A stretch of 7,769 nt of DNA. Source: Lachnospiraceae bacterium (GTDB lineage Bacteria; Bacillota_A; Clostridia; Lachnospirales; Lachnospiraceae). The DNA lies in NCBI GenBank assembly GCA_017435025.1, contig JAFSFU010000316.1, forward strand, positions 1-7,769. Direction: 5' to 3'. Shown here one piece after another: positions 1 to 6,483 of this stretch. The notes under the pieces were generated by a model. The model did not search any database. It worked only from the letters and a program-made list of their open reading frames with translations, and was not told where the DNA came from. Position numbers and translations under genes: made by a program. Within the stretch, counting starts at the first letter, position 1; every line of letters starts with the position of its first letter.

Positions 1-90
1 AGCTCCCGATCATGAAAACAAGAAGAGACGATATGTTATGCCTCCTGCTTGACTGCAGAAAACGATAATTCACAATCCTATGAACTGCAA

Positions 91-131
91 AGTCCCGGCA
101 TTTCCGCCAAATTGGCGGCAGTACCGGGACT
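91..131 (-). terminator. Hairpin after phoU, probable operon terminator
   Basis: Outer arms AGTCCCGG (91-98) and CCGGGACT (124-131) pair perfectly. An inner stem CCGCC/GGCGG (104-108 with 114-118) closes a 5-base loop, and the stretch between the two stems can form a few further pairs. It begins 10 bases after the phoU stop, where a terminator of the pst operon is expected. The weak point is the tail: on the minus strand only TTTGCAGTT follows, whereas the better T-run (138-143) lies on the plus-strand side. It could therefore be a leaky terminator, an mRNA-end stabiliser, or a terminator used from the opposite direction. Confidence 0.5.
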
Positions 132-141
132 CTCTACTTTT

Positions 142-804
142 TTATAGCAGTCTAATTTCATCAATATATCCTGTTTCCTGGAATATCTCCCACTGACCGA
201 TATTCACCGCATGATCACCAATCTTCTCCAGATATTTCGCGATCATCAGTGCATCCACACAATGATCAGCATCTAAACTTCCAGTTTTCAATGCTTCTAC
301 CAAATCCACTTTAATCAAATTAAAGTAATCGTCGATCACATCATCTCCCTTGATCACTGCCTCTCCTAATGCCGCATCGCGATTCAAAAAAGCATCCGCT
401 GCCTGCTTAAGAATTTCCCCTGTCGCAGTGACCATCGGCAGAAATGCTTCGGAAAAAGAAGAAAGTTCCCGCATGCTCATACGAACAAACAATTCTGCCA
501 TGTCAGACAGATGGTTTCCGCATCGTTCCAGATCTGTTACTACCTTGAGCGCAGCCGAAACCGTGCGCAGATCTCGGGCTACCGGCGTCTGTCTGGTCAG
601 AAGACTCAGACACTTGGATTCAATATTTCTCTGCATGTCTTCCAATGTGCGGTCATGACGGACGAACTTCTTCATCGTCTCCAGATCATTTTTCTTCAAA
701 GCATCAAACAGACAGTCGTATCCATCCTCCACCCATTCTGCCATCTGCAGCACATCCTGACGAAGCTGTTCCAGTTCCTGCTGAAATACTATTCTCGGTG
801 CCAT
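142..804 (-). CDS. phoU: PhoU, phosphate transport and signalling regulator
   Basis: Cytoplasmic regulator that links the PstSCAB transporter to the phosphate two-component system and keeps the Pho response off when phosphate is plentiful (family knowledge). The 220 residues match the usual size of about 215-240. The protein is all-helical with the two tandem PhoU repeats: the first carries the metal-site motif DLERCGNHLSD at residues 91-101, the second YLEKIGDHAVN at 191-201. The first copy has Asn97 where Asp is common. The ATG at 804 is preceded by GGAG with 7 bases of spacing. It is last in the pst operon, 14 bases after pstB, the classic position. No response regulator or sensor kinase is visible in the window; the partner may lie beyond the left edge or elsewhere. 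Confidence 0.96.
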   Translation of the reverse strand: MAPRIVFQQELEQLRQDVLQMAEWVEDGYDCLFDALKKNDLETMKKFVRHDRTLEDMQRNIESKCLSLLTRQTPVARDLRTVSAALKVVTDLERCGNHLSDMAELFVRMSMRELSSFSEAFLPMVTATGEILKQAADAFLNRDAALGEAVIKGDDVIDDYFNLIKVDLVEALKTGSLDADHCVDALMIAKYLEKIGDHAVNIGQWEIFQETGYIDEIRLL

Positions 805-818
805 CTCATTTCTCCATT

Positions 819-1577
819 CTAGCCAAAACGGCCTGTAATATAATCTTCAGTTCTTTGATCTCTGGGATTTCCGAAGATATTCATAGTTTCATCCACTTCT
901 ACCAATTCTCCCAGCAAAAAGAACGCAGTTCGATCGGACACACGGGCTGCCTGCTGCATATTGTGGGTTACAACCACCACCGTGTATTGTTTTTTCAATT
1001 CATTCATCAGTTCTTCGATCTTAATGGTCGAAATTGGATCCAGTGCAGAGGTCGGCTCATCCATCAAAAGAACTTCCGGCTCTACTGCCAGAGCACGGGC
1101 AATGCAAAGTCTCTGCTGCTGTCCACCGGAAAGTCCCAGAGCCGGTTTTTTCAGTCTGTCTTTCACCTCATCAAAAATCGCTGCCCCTTTCAAGGCATTT
1201 TCTACGATTTCATCTAACTGTGTTTTATTTTTTATACCATGAATCCTTGGTCCATAGGCAATGTTATCGTAAATGCTCATTGGAAATGGATTCGGCTGCT
1301 GAAATACCATGCCAACCTTCTTACGAAGCAACGTGGTATCCACCTCCGGATCATAAATATCTTCCCCGTCAATCCGGATTGTTCCATCTATCTTTACTCC
1401 ATCCACCAGATCGTTCATTCGATTCAGGCACTTTAAAAATGTAGATTTTCCGCATCCGGACGGCCCGATCAGAGCCATGATCTCATTTCGATATATCTCT
1501 ATGTCAATATTTTTCAGCGCATGGTTTTCCCCATAAAAAAGATTCAAGCCGCTGACTTTGATTTTACTGTCCTGCAT
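819..1577 (-). CDS. pstB: PstB, phosphate ABC transporter ATP-binding protein
   Basis: ATPase subunit of the high-affinity phosphate importer. It binds the cytoplasmic face of PstC/PstA and hydrolyses ATP to drive uptake. The 252 residues fit the family (about 250). All ABC motifs are present in order: Walker [10 protein letters not shown] at 38-46, Q-loop VFQQPNPFP near 91-99, signature LSGGQQQR at 149-156, Walker B LLMDEP at 170-175, D-loop SALD at 177-180 and the switch His in VTHNMQQA at 203-210. The sequences FQQPNPFP and NRMNDL are typical of PstB rather than other ABC ATPases. AAGGAG (1582-1587) precedes the ATG by 4 bases, and the gap to pstA is 15 bases. Nothing suggests damage or transfer. 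Confidence 0.98.
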   Translation of the reverse strand: MQDSKIKVSGLNLFYGENHALKNIDIEIYRNEIMALIGPSGCGKSTFLKCLNRMNDLVDGVKIDGTIRIDGEDIYDPEVDTTLLRKKVGMVFQQPNPFPMSIYDNIAYGPRIHGIKNKTQLDEIVENALKGAAIFDEVKDRLKKPALGLSGGQQQRLCIARALAVEPEVLLMDEPTSALDPISTIKIEELMNELKKQYTVVVVTHNMQQAARVSDRTAFFLLGELVEVDETMNIFGNPRDQRTEDYITGRFG

Positions 1578-1592
1578 AATTCTCCTTCAACT

Positions 1593-2480
1593 CTAGTTTT
1601 TCCTGTTTTCCACATTGAATCTGCCTGCAACATATCGGGCAAGAAGATTTAAGATCAGAACCAGGATCAACAGCACACAGGCAATTGCAAATGCCACATC
1701 ATACTTACCTTTGGCCATCTGCAGATAGAGCTCGATGGTCATCGTACCGCCGGATTCAAACAACTTGTTGATAAGACCGATTCCCGGTTTCGGAAGATAA
1801 AATCCACTTCCTGACGTAAACAGCAATGCAGCGGATTCTCCGACGATTCTTCCGATTGCCAGAATGATACCGGTCAGAATTCCGGGCATGGAACTTGGAA
1901 GAAGAATGGTACGTATCATATACCATTTTGTCGCTCCGATTCCCAGTGCACCGCTTCGATAACTCATGGGAACGGTTCGAAGCGCTTCCTGCGTGTTCCT
2001 TGCGATCAGCGGAAGAACCATAATCGTCAATGTGAAGGCACCGGTCAGCATGGAATATCCCAGTCCAAGAACTTCTCCGAAAAACACGTTTCCGAATAAG
2101 CCGAAAATAATGGATGGAATACCGGTCAGTGTTTCTATGGTAAATTCCAGCATTTTTACCACTTTTCCCGGTTTCGCATATTCGTTTAAGTAGATTGCAC
2201 CACCGACACCGATCGGTGTCACCACCAGCAGTGTCAAAACAATGATGTACAATGTGTTGACAATATTACCGGCAATACCCATCACCCCTTTGGTAGGACT
2301 CTGAACCGTGAGCAGAAAATCCAGACTTAGTTCGCCCAATCCACGATAAAATACATAACCACTGATTCCCAAGAGCAGACCCACTGCCAGAAATGCACAG
2401 ACATAAATGATGGACAGAAGGATATCATCAGTAAATCGTCTTTTTTTATTCTTAATACTAACTGTTCCGGATGCCGCCAT
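1593..2480 (-). CDS. pstA: PstA, phosphate ABC transporter permease
   Basis: One of the two membrane subunits forming the phosphate channel with PstC. From the chosen start the protein has 295 residues, the usual size. Hydrophobic segments are visible near residues 20-45, 72-98, 118-138, 145-162, 200-222 and 262-284. The permease signature ETLTGIPSIIFGLFG lies at 116-130, and the cytoplasmic ABC-docking loop (EAA-like) at about 165-215 includes ALGIGATKW and LPSSMPGILTG. An in-frame ATG exists further upstream at 2519 (308 residues). I prefer 2480 because a perfect AAGGAGG sits 7 bases before it and because the upstream extension lies inside pstC and looks unlike a membrane-protein N-terminus. 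The start overlaps the pstC stop as TAATG, which suggests translational coupling. Confidence 0.96.
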   Translation of the reverse strand: MAASGTVSIKNKKRRFTDDILLSIIYVCAFLAVGLLLGISGYVFYRGLGELSLDFLLTVQSPTKGVMGIAGNIVNTLYIIVLTLLVVTPIGVGGAIYLNEYAKPGKVVKMLEFTIETLTGIPSIIFGLFGNVFFGEVLGLGYSMLTGAFTLTIMVLPLIARNTQEALRTVPMSYRSGALGIGATKWYMIRTILLPSSMPGILTGIILAIGRIVGESAALLFTSGSGFYLPKPGIGLINKLFESGGTMTIELYLQMAKGKYDVAFAIACVLLILVLILNLLARYVAGRFNVENRKN

Positions 2481-3412
2481 TACTCGTCCTCCTTGCCCTT
2501 CAGGATCTTTGTCAGGCATACATTGATAAACATAATAAATGCAAATAATACCAGACCGATCGTGAAAAGAACTTTTCTGTGAAGGCCGCTTGCATAACCC
2601 ATCTCTGCCACAATCGCTGTCGTCAGGAATCGAACAGAATTGAATGGAAGCGGTATATTGACAGAACTTCCGGACACCAGCGTAATCGCCATAGCTTCGC
2701 CAATGGCACGTCCGGTTCCAAGAACAATCGCGGTTACAATACCGGACCTAGCAGACGGAAGAACCACCTTAAAAATCGTCTGGATCTTTGAAGAACCAAG
2801 AGCCAGAGATGCCGCCCTCTGCTGCTGCGGAACCGCATGAATGGCAGACGCACTGACATTGATCACCGTTGGTAAGATCATAATTGCAAGCACGATCACA
2901 GCCGATATCAGATTGGCACCGCCAGTAAACTGATGTGTTTCAGAATCTGCAAAAATCGCGATCTCCAGCTTGTACATCAACGGATTCAACAGATAGATTC
3001 CGAGAAGTCCGTAAATAACGGATGGAATTCCTGCCAATAATTCCACCGCAGGCTTTACAAGTGCAGCCAATCTCCTTGTCGCGATCTCCTCCATGAACAC
3101 TGCAGTCAGAACCCCCATCGGAGCCCCGATCAGGACTGCGATTGAGGTGCCGACGATGGATGTCAGAATTACATACAGGATTCCAAAGGACGGCTGTTCA
3201 GCTGCCGGCTGCCAAACAGTTCCAAACAGAATTTCCGAAATACCCACTTCAAACAGTGCCGGAGTTCCGTTTAAGAACATGTAGACAGTAATGCAGACCA
3301 CTGCCAGCACCGCAAAGAACGCACTGACTTTAAAAATCCTTTCTGCCATCCGTTCAACAAAAATTTTATTCTTATAATCACCTTTAATAGAAAACGTTTC
3401 TCTTTCTGCCAT
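2480..3412 (-). CDS. pstC: PstC, phosphate ABC transporter permease
   Basis: Second channel subunit of the phosphate importer, 310 residues as expected. A short charged cytoplasmic N-terminus leads into a first membrane segment at about 28-48. Further segments lie near 78-105, 123-145, 166-188, 222-245 and 280-303. The signature ELLAGIPSVIYGLLG (124-138) parallels the one in PstA. The ABC-docking loop spans about 190-240 with SLALGSSKIQTIFKVVLPSA and GTGRAIGEAMA. The ATG at 3412 follows the pstS stop by only 4 bases. The upstream sequence GAATAAGG overlaps that stop and is a weak ribosome site, so translation is probably coupled to pstS. This could lower PstC relative to the abundant binding protein (inference). 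Confidence 0.97.
   Translation of the reverse strand: MAERETFSIKGDYKNKIFVERMAERIFKVSAFFAVLAVVCITVYMFLNGTPALFEVGISEILFGTVWQPAAEQPSFGILYVILTSIVGTSIAVLIGAPMGVLTAVFMEEIATRRLAALVKPAVELLAGIPSVIYGLLGIYLLNPLMYKLEIAIFADSETHQFTGGANLISAVIVLAIMILPTVINVSASAIHAVPQQQRAASLALGSSKIQTIFKVVLPSARSGIVTAIVLGTGRAIGEAMAITLVSGSSVNIPLPFNSVRFLTTAIVAEMGYASGLHRKVLFTIGLVLFAFIMFINVCLTKILKGKEDE
2488..2494 (-). promoter_or_regulatory. Ribosome binding site deciding the pstA start
   Basis: AAGGAGG on the minus strand, inside the last codons of pstC. It is 7 bases before the ATG at 2480 and lies downstream of the alternative ATG at 2519, so it can serve only the shorter pstA reading. Confidence 0.85.
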
Positions 3413-3416
3413 AACC

Positions 3417-4301
3417 TTATTCTACTGTGATCAAACCAACACCTGCTGCTACTCCCTGGCCTTCCTCGGAAAGTACATACTCAAATAATGCCTGAACCAG
3501 TTCATTCTGCTCTGCAATCTCACCCTTGGTTGCCATAACAAACGGACGACTCAGGAAATAATTTCCGGCTTTAATGTTCTCCGCAGTAGCGTCAACGCCT
3601 TCCAGGCTTGCAGTAATAATGCTGTCATCTACTGCATCGAGAGAAACATAGCCAATGGCACCAGGAGTAGATGCAACTTTTGCCATAACTGCACCGGTGC
3701 TGTCCAGCTCGTTTGCATACTTACACTGATCCTCAATCTTAAGAATCTCCTCAAATGCACTTCTTGTGCCGGAGCCGGCCTCACGTCCAACTACAACGAT
3801 CGGCATCTTCTGACCGCCAAGGTCTTCCCAGTTTTTAATTTCACCGGTGTAGATTGCAGCCAACTGGTCTTTTGTCAGATCAGTAACCTTATTATTCTTA
3901 TCAAGTGCAACTGCGATACCGTCAATCGCCACTACATTTTCAACCGCTCCTGCTTCTATTTCCTCACCTTTCAGATTTCTGGAAGAATTACCAATATCAC
4001 ACTTACCTGACAGAACCGACTCAACACCAGCGGAAGAACCTGTAAATTCTACGGTCACACTGACATCCGGATGTTTCTCCATGAAGCTTTCACAAATAGC
4101 ATTTGCCAGCTTTTCCATCGATGTGGAACCGGACATAGAGATGCTTCCGGAAAGCCCTGAAGCTGCGGTTTCTTCGGTCACTGCCTTTGTTTCTTTTACC
4201 GTCTCTGCCGCTGTCGTCTCCTCAGTCGCATTGCTGCATCCTGTCACTGCCATCATTGCCATTACAGCTGCACTCACTGCCAAAATCTTTCTAATTTTCA
4301 T
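3417..4301 (-). CDS. pstS: PstS, phosphate-binding lipoprotein
   Basis: Extracellular lipid-anchored receptor that captures inorganic phosphate and delivers it to PstC/PstA. The 294-residue protein starts with a lipoprotein signal peptide (basic MKIRK, hydrophobic core, lipobox VTGC with Cys22 as lipidation site). A Thr/Glu/Ala-rich linker follows to about residue 50, then the binding domain. Phosphate-site motifs seen are MSGSTSM (56-62), TGSSAGV (87-93), CDIGNSSR (101-108) and GREAGSGT (172-179). The last aligns by eye with the Arg135/Ser139-Gly140-Thr141 site of E. coli PstS, and Asp102 with its Asp56. The reading frame is open up to an ATG at 4490, but the ATG at 4301 is chosen because it has a perfect AAGGAGG 9 bases upstream and begins a clean signal peptide. 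First gene of the pst operon. Confidence 0.97.
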   Translation of the reverse strand: MKIRKILAVSAAVMAMMAVTGCSNATEETTAAETVKETKAVTEETAASGLSGSISMSGSTSMEKLANAICESFMEKHPDVSVTVEFTGSSAGVESVLSGKCDIGNSSRNLKGEEIEAGAVENVVAIDGIAVALDKNNKVTDLTKDQLAAIYTGEIKNWEDLGGQKMPIVVVGREAGSGTRSAFEEILKIEDQCKYANELDSTGAVMAKVASTPGAIGYVSLDAVDDSIITASLEGVDATAENIKAGNYFLSRPFVMATKGEIAEQNELVQALFEYVLSEEGQGVAAGVGLITVE

Positions 4302-4310
4302 AAATAAAGT

Positions 4311-4317
4311 CCTCCTT
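4311..4317 (-). promoter_or_regulatory. Ribosome binding site deciding the pstS start
   Basis: AAGGAGG on the minus strand, 9 bases before the ATG at 4301. It rules against the 63-residue N-terminal extension that the open frame would allow. Confidence 0.88.
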
Positions 4318-4333
4318 AAACACTCTATAAAGT

Positions 4334-4381
4334 GCGGTGTACCATGGATGTTATGGAATGGTATATGAGTTGGTACACCGC
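4334..4381 (-). repeat. 11-bp inverted repeat in the pstS leader
   Basis: Arms GCGGTGTACCA (4371-4381 read on the minus strand) and TGGTACACCGC (4334-4344) are exact inverse copies around a 26-base spacer. A third partial copy, GTGTACCG, stands just upstream at 4388-4395 in the same orientation as the first arm. In RNA the first and third copies would compete for the distal arm, and TACCAT in the spacer could pair with ATGGTA as well. No T-run follows the distal arm, so it does not look like an intrinsic terminator. It may be a leader structure near the pstS ribosome site or a protein operator; the function is unknown. Confidence 0.7.
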
Positions 4382-4399
4382 TTGTTTCGGTACACTTAT

Positions 4400-4408
4400 T
4401 TTTTATCA
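4400..4408 (-). promoter_or_regulatory. Candidate extended -10 element for pstS
   Basis: TGATAAAAA on the minus strand fits an extended -10 (TG, one base, then TAAAAA with 4 of 6 matches to TATAAT). No good -35 stands 17 bases upstream, as would be expected for an activator-dependent promoter. It lies about 29 bases downstream of the hexamer array, further than usual for Pho-type promoters, so the placement is tentative. Transcription from here would give a leader of about 90 bases containing the inverted repeat. Confidence 0.3.
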
Positions 4409-4437
4409 TGTTTGACCGTTGGAAAACACCATGTTCA

Positions 4438-4476
4438 GATAACGTTTTTGTAAGATTCGTGTAAAATAAAATTAAA
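4438..4476 (-). promoter_or_regulatory. Pho-box-like array upstream of pstS
   Basis: On the minus strand four hexamers follow each other at exact 11-bp steps: TTTAAT, TTTACA, CTTACA and GTTATC, each separated by 5 bases. Bacillus PhoP binds direct repeats close to TT(A/T/C)A(C/T)A with this spacing, and PhoB boxes also have an 11-bp period (established knowledge). The place, upstream of the phosphate operon, fits induction by phosphate starvation. Only the two middle hexamers match well; the first and last are weaker. Confidence 0.55.
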
Positions 4477-4512
4477 CGATTCATCAGCAATCTAAAGCCT
4501 TGTAAAATACGA

Positions 4513-4549
4513 AAACGCTCTGAAAACCTTTCTGATTTTCAGAGCGTTT
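4513..4549 (-). terminator. Intrinsic terminator after the LCP gene
   Basis: A 14-bp perfect hairpin with arms AAACGCTCTGAAAA and TTTTCAGAGCGTTT and a 9-base loop, starting 18 bases after the LCP stop codon. On the minus strand it is followed by TCGTATTTT. Flanks are A/T-rich on both sides, so it could work in both directions, but only minus-strand genes are present here. It separates the envelope genes from the pst operon. Confidence 0.85.
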
Positions 4550-4567
4550 ATATTTGTTCTTATTTTG

Positions 4568-6457
4568 TTACGGCTGAGCTGCCGCAGTCGTCTGGGATGC
4601 CGGTCCCATTGTATTACCTGGAGAAATTTCCACCGGAGTCGTTGTTGCCGGACCGCTGGATGCAGGTCCGTCGGATGCCGCTGTGGTTTCCACCGGCTTC
4701 GGCGCTATCGGAGCGGTTGTCTCCTGCATGTTTCCTCCCGGACCCGGAGATTTTGTCGGATCCGTTGTTGCAGAACCAGGACCGCCCGGACCACCGTTCT
4801 GAGATTCTGCCGGTTTTGTCATATCTGCCGGACTCTTTGGACCATCATCCTCTGTGGACGCGGTCGGACGATTGTTCACCGGACCGTCGTTATTGCCCGG
4901 ACGGAACGGATTAAATGGGAAGATAGAATTGTTGCCATCTCCATCAGATTCATCGCTTGCCGCAGTAGAACTTTCATCGGTTCCCTCAGATTCACCTTCC
5001 AGTGTTTCACCTTCGGATGTCTCCTCATTCTCCTCTGCGGATGTTTCCTCTGTCTCTTCCGGATCTTCATCCGGCGCCTTTGTTGCTGCCGCAGTTGTCT
5101 TCTTCGGAACATATCCCTGATCCGTTGCAACATGACCAATCTCTTCCGCTTCGGTACTCAGGCCGCTGACGGACGCAATCTTTGCACTGATCTCCATAAC
5201 CATCGCTGACGGAGTATAATTTTCTTCACCGTACAGGAAATTGTGGAGACTGATAACGTTGCTTTCCAGTGTCTGCGGAACTACGCAGGACAATTTATCG
5301 CTGCCAATCTTGATTCTCGCCTCACCGCGAGCTGCCGGGAAACCACTTGTCTCACCCATATGGAACTTCGTCACATCTTTGACAAGTCCTGCAAGATCAC
5401 CGAACTCAATATTGGTCGCGCACATGCTGAATACATGTCCAACCACGTCATTTAACGTAGAAATATCAGCTGTCTTCACCTTTTCGAAGGCCTTCTGAAT
5501 TACGATCCTCTGACGTTCGGTGCGGGCATAGTCACTGTCCATCAGACGAAGACGACCATAGGCCACGGCCTGTACACCGTCCAGATGGTGCAATCCAGGT
5601 CCCGGAAGCTGTGTGGAACCGATACCGGTACCCTTTACAGTCTCTGTGATAAACGCATTGATATAATAAAACTCAGACGGACTGATCTCGATATCCACGC
5701 CACCGAGAATATTGATCACAGTCGCCACAGCCTTCCAGTTGAAGGTCGCATAGTGCGTGATATTCAGATCCAGGTTCTTATTTAACGCTTTTACAGCTGC
5801 CTCCGGACCGCCGGACGCATAAGCCGCATTGATCTTATTGTAAGTATTACGGTCATTGACATTCAGATACGTATCACGATATACGGAAACCAATTTGATC
5901 TCACCGGTATTTCGGTTCAGATTTGCAATCATGATAACGTCGGACTGGTTGCCTTTTCCAAGGGAATTATCTCTGGAGTCTACACCGAAAATTGCAACGG
6001 TCCAGAATCCCTTCTGCATCTTTTCTCGGATCTCGATCGGAATGTTCTCATTCTGCACGCCGCTGGCATCGAACTCGATAAGCCCCTGTGCTTTTCCCAG
6101 ATGATGATTGAAATATGCAAATACACCGATACCGACAATGGCAACGACCAGTACGATTGCCAAAAGTACACCGATCACAATCTTTTTCGTTTTGTTTTTC
6201 TTCTTTCTTCTTCGGTAAGTACCATTATGGGCAGAATGGGATGCTCTTGTCGCCGCATGACTGAGATTTGTCAGGATATCCGGTCCATCCTCGCCTACAT
6301 GATGCATTCGGCTGTGTGTGCCGGTACTTCCGTGAGCTCCCGCACTTCCTCCGGCAGAAGCACTCCTTGTACCTGTACTGCTGCGGGTGCCTGTATTACT
6401 CTGGCGTTTACGGCTTCGCTTCGCTCGCGCACGCTCTAATTCATCTTCATAATTCAT
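4568..6457 (-). CDS. LytR-CpsA-Psr (LCP) family wall glycopolymer ligase-type protein
   Basis: LCP proteins transfer lipid-linked glycopolymers such as teichoic acids or capsule to peptidoglycan outside the membrane (family knowledge). The 629 residues show, in order: a Ser/Thr/Gly/Arg/His-rich cytoplasmic head (1-80), a Lys/Arg cluster (82-92), one membrane helix (93-116), the LCP domain (about 150-330) and a C-terminal tail. LCP landmarks are FGVDSRD (157-163), SDVIMIANLN (172-181), VSVYRDTYL (190-198), GGVDIE (252-257), AVAYGRLR (297-304) and the Arg-rich YARTERQR (310-317). The tail from about 454 is low complexity: Glu/Ser/Thr-rich to about 508, then Pro/Gly/Asn/Thr-rich to the end, longer than in typical LCP proteins of 300-450 residues. 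TGAGGA precedes the ATG by 7 bases. It lies 26 bases after the sugar transferase gene, so the two are probably co-transcribed. The attached polymer cannot be named from sequence. Confidence 0.93.
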   Translation of the reverse strand: MNYEDELERARAKRSRKRQSNTGTRSSTGTRSASAGGSAGAHGSTGTHSRMHHVGEDGPDILTNLSHAATRASHSAHNGTYRRRKKKNKTKKIVIGVLLAIVLVVAIVGIGVFAYFNHHLGKAQGLIEFDASGVQNENIPIEIREKMQKGFWTVAIFGVDSRDNSLGKGNQSDVIMIANLNRNTGEIKLVSVYRDTYLNVNDRNTYNKINAAYASGGPEAAVKALNKNLDLNITHYATFNWKAVATVINILGGVDIEISPSEFYYINAFITETVKGTGIGSTQLPGPGLHHLDGVQAVAYGRLRLMDSDYARTERQRIVIQKAFEKVKTADISTLNDVVGHVFSMCATNIEFGDLAGLVKDVTKFHMGETSGFPAARGEARIKIGSDKLSCVVPQTLESNVISLHNFLYGEENYTPSAMVMEISAKIASVSGLSTEAEEIGHVATDQGYVPKKTTAAATKAPDEDPEETEETSAEENEETSEGETLEGESEGTDESSTAASDESDGDGNNSIFPFNPFRPGNNDGPVNNRPTASTEDDGPKSPADMTKPAESQNGGPGGPGSATTDPTKSPGPGGNMQETTAPIAPKPVETTAASDGPASSGPATTTPVEISPGNTMGPASQTTAAAQP

Positions 6458-6483
6458 ACTATTATCCTCACTGATCTGTGTCT

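Noticed and set aside
645..1217. Plus-strand open frame of 190 residues
   Set aside because: Antisense shadow across phoU and pstB, both of which are clearly coding on the other strand with full motifs.
2481..2519. Upstream ATG for pstA at 2519
   Set aside because: It overlaps the pstC end by 40 bases and adds a polar, Gly-rich 13-residue stretch. The strong ribosome site at 2488-2494 lies downstream of it and serves the ATG at 2480.
4325..4345. Six-codon upstream reading frame (MVHRTL) in the pstS leader
   Set aside because: It has an ATG and a stop but no ribosome binding site, and it lies within the arm of the inverted repeat, so it is likely chance.
4321..4354. Alternative pstS promoter with ATAACA and TTTATA, 17 bases apart
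   Set aside because: It would leave a leader of only about 15-20 bases and ignores the upstream array. Both hexamers are mediocre.
4437..4465. TTTACA as a -35 with TTATCT as a -10
   Set aside because: The -35 is good, but the -10 matches only 2 of 6 positions; the hexamers are better explained as parts of the 11-bp array.
4302..4490. 63-residue N-terminal extension of PstS up to an ATG at 4490
   Set aside because: It would bury the lipoprotein signal peptide, has no ribosome site, and runs across the promoter-like array and inverted repeat. The ATG at 4301 has a perfect AAGGAGG.
4565..5209. Plus-strand open frame of 214 residues, rich in Cys and Arg
   Set aside because: It is antisense to the low-complexity tail of the LCP gene. 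Its odd composition follows from the biased codons of that tail, and there is no ribosome site or recognisable domain.
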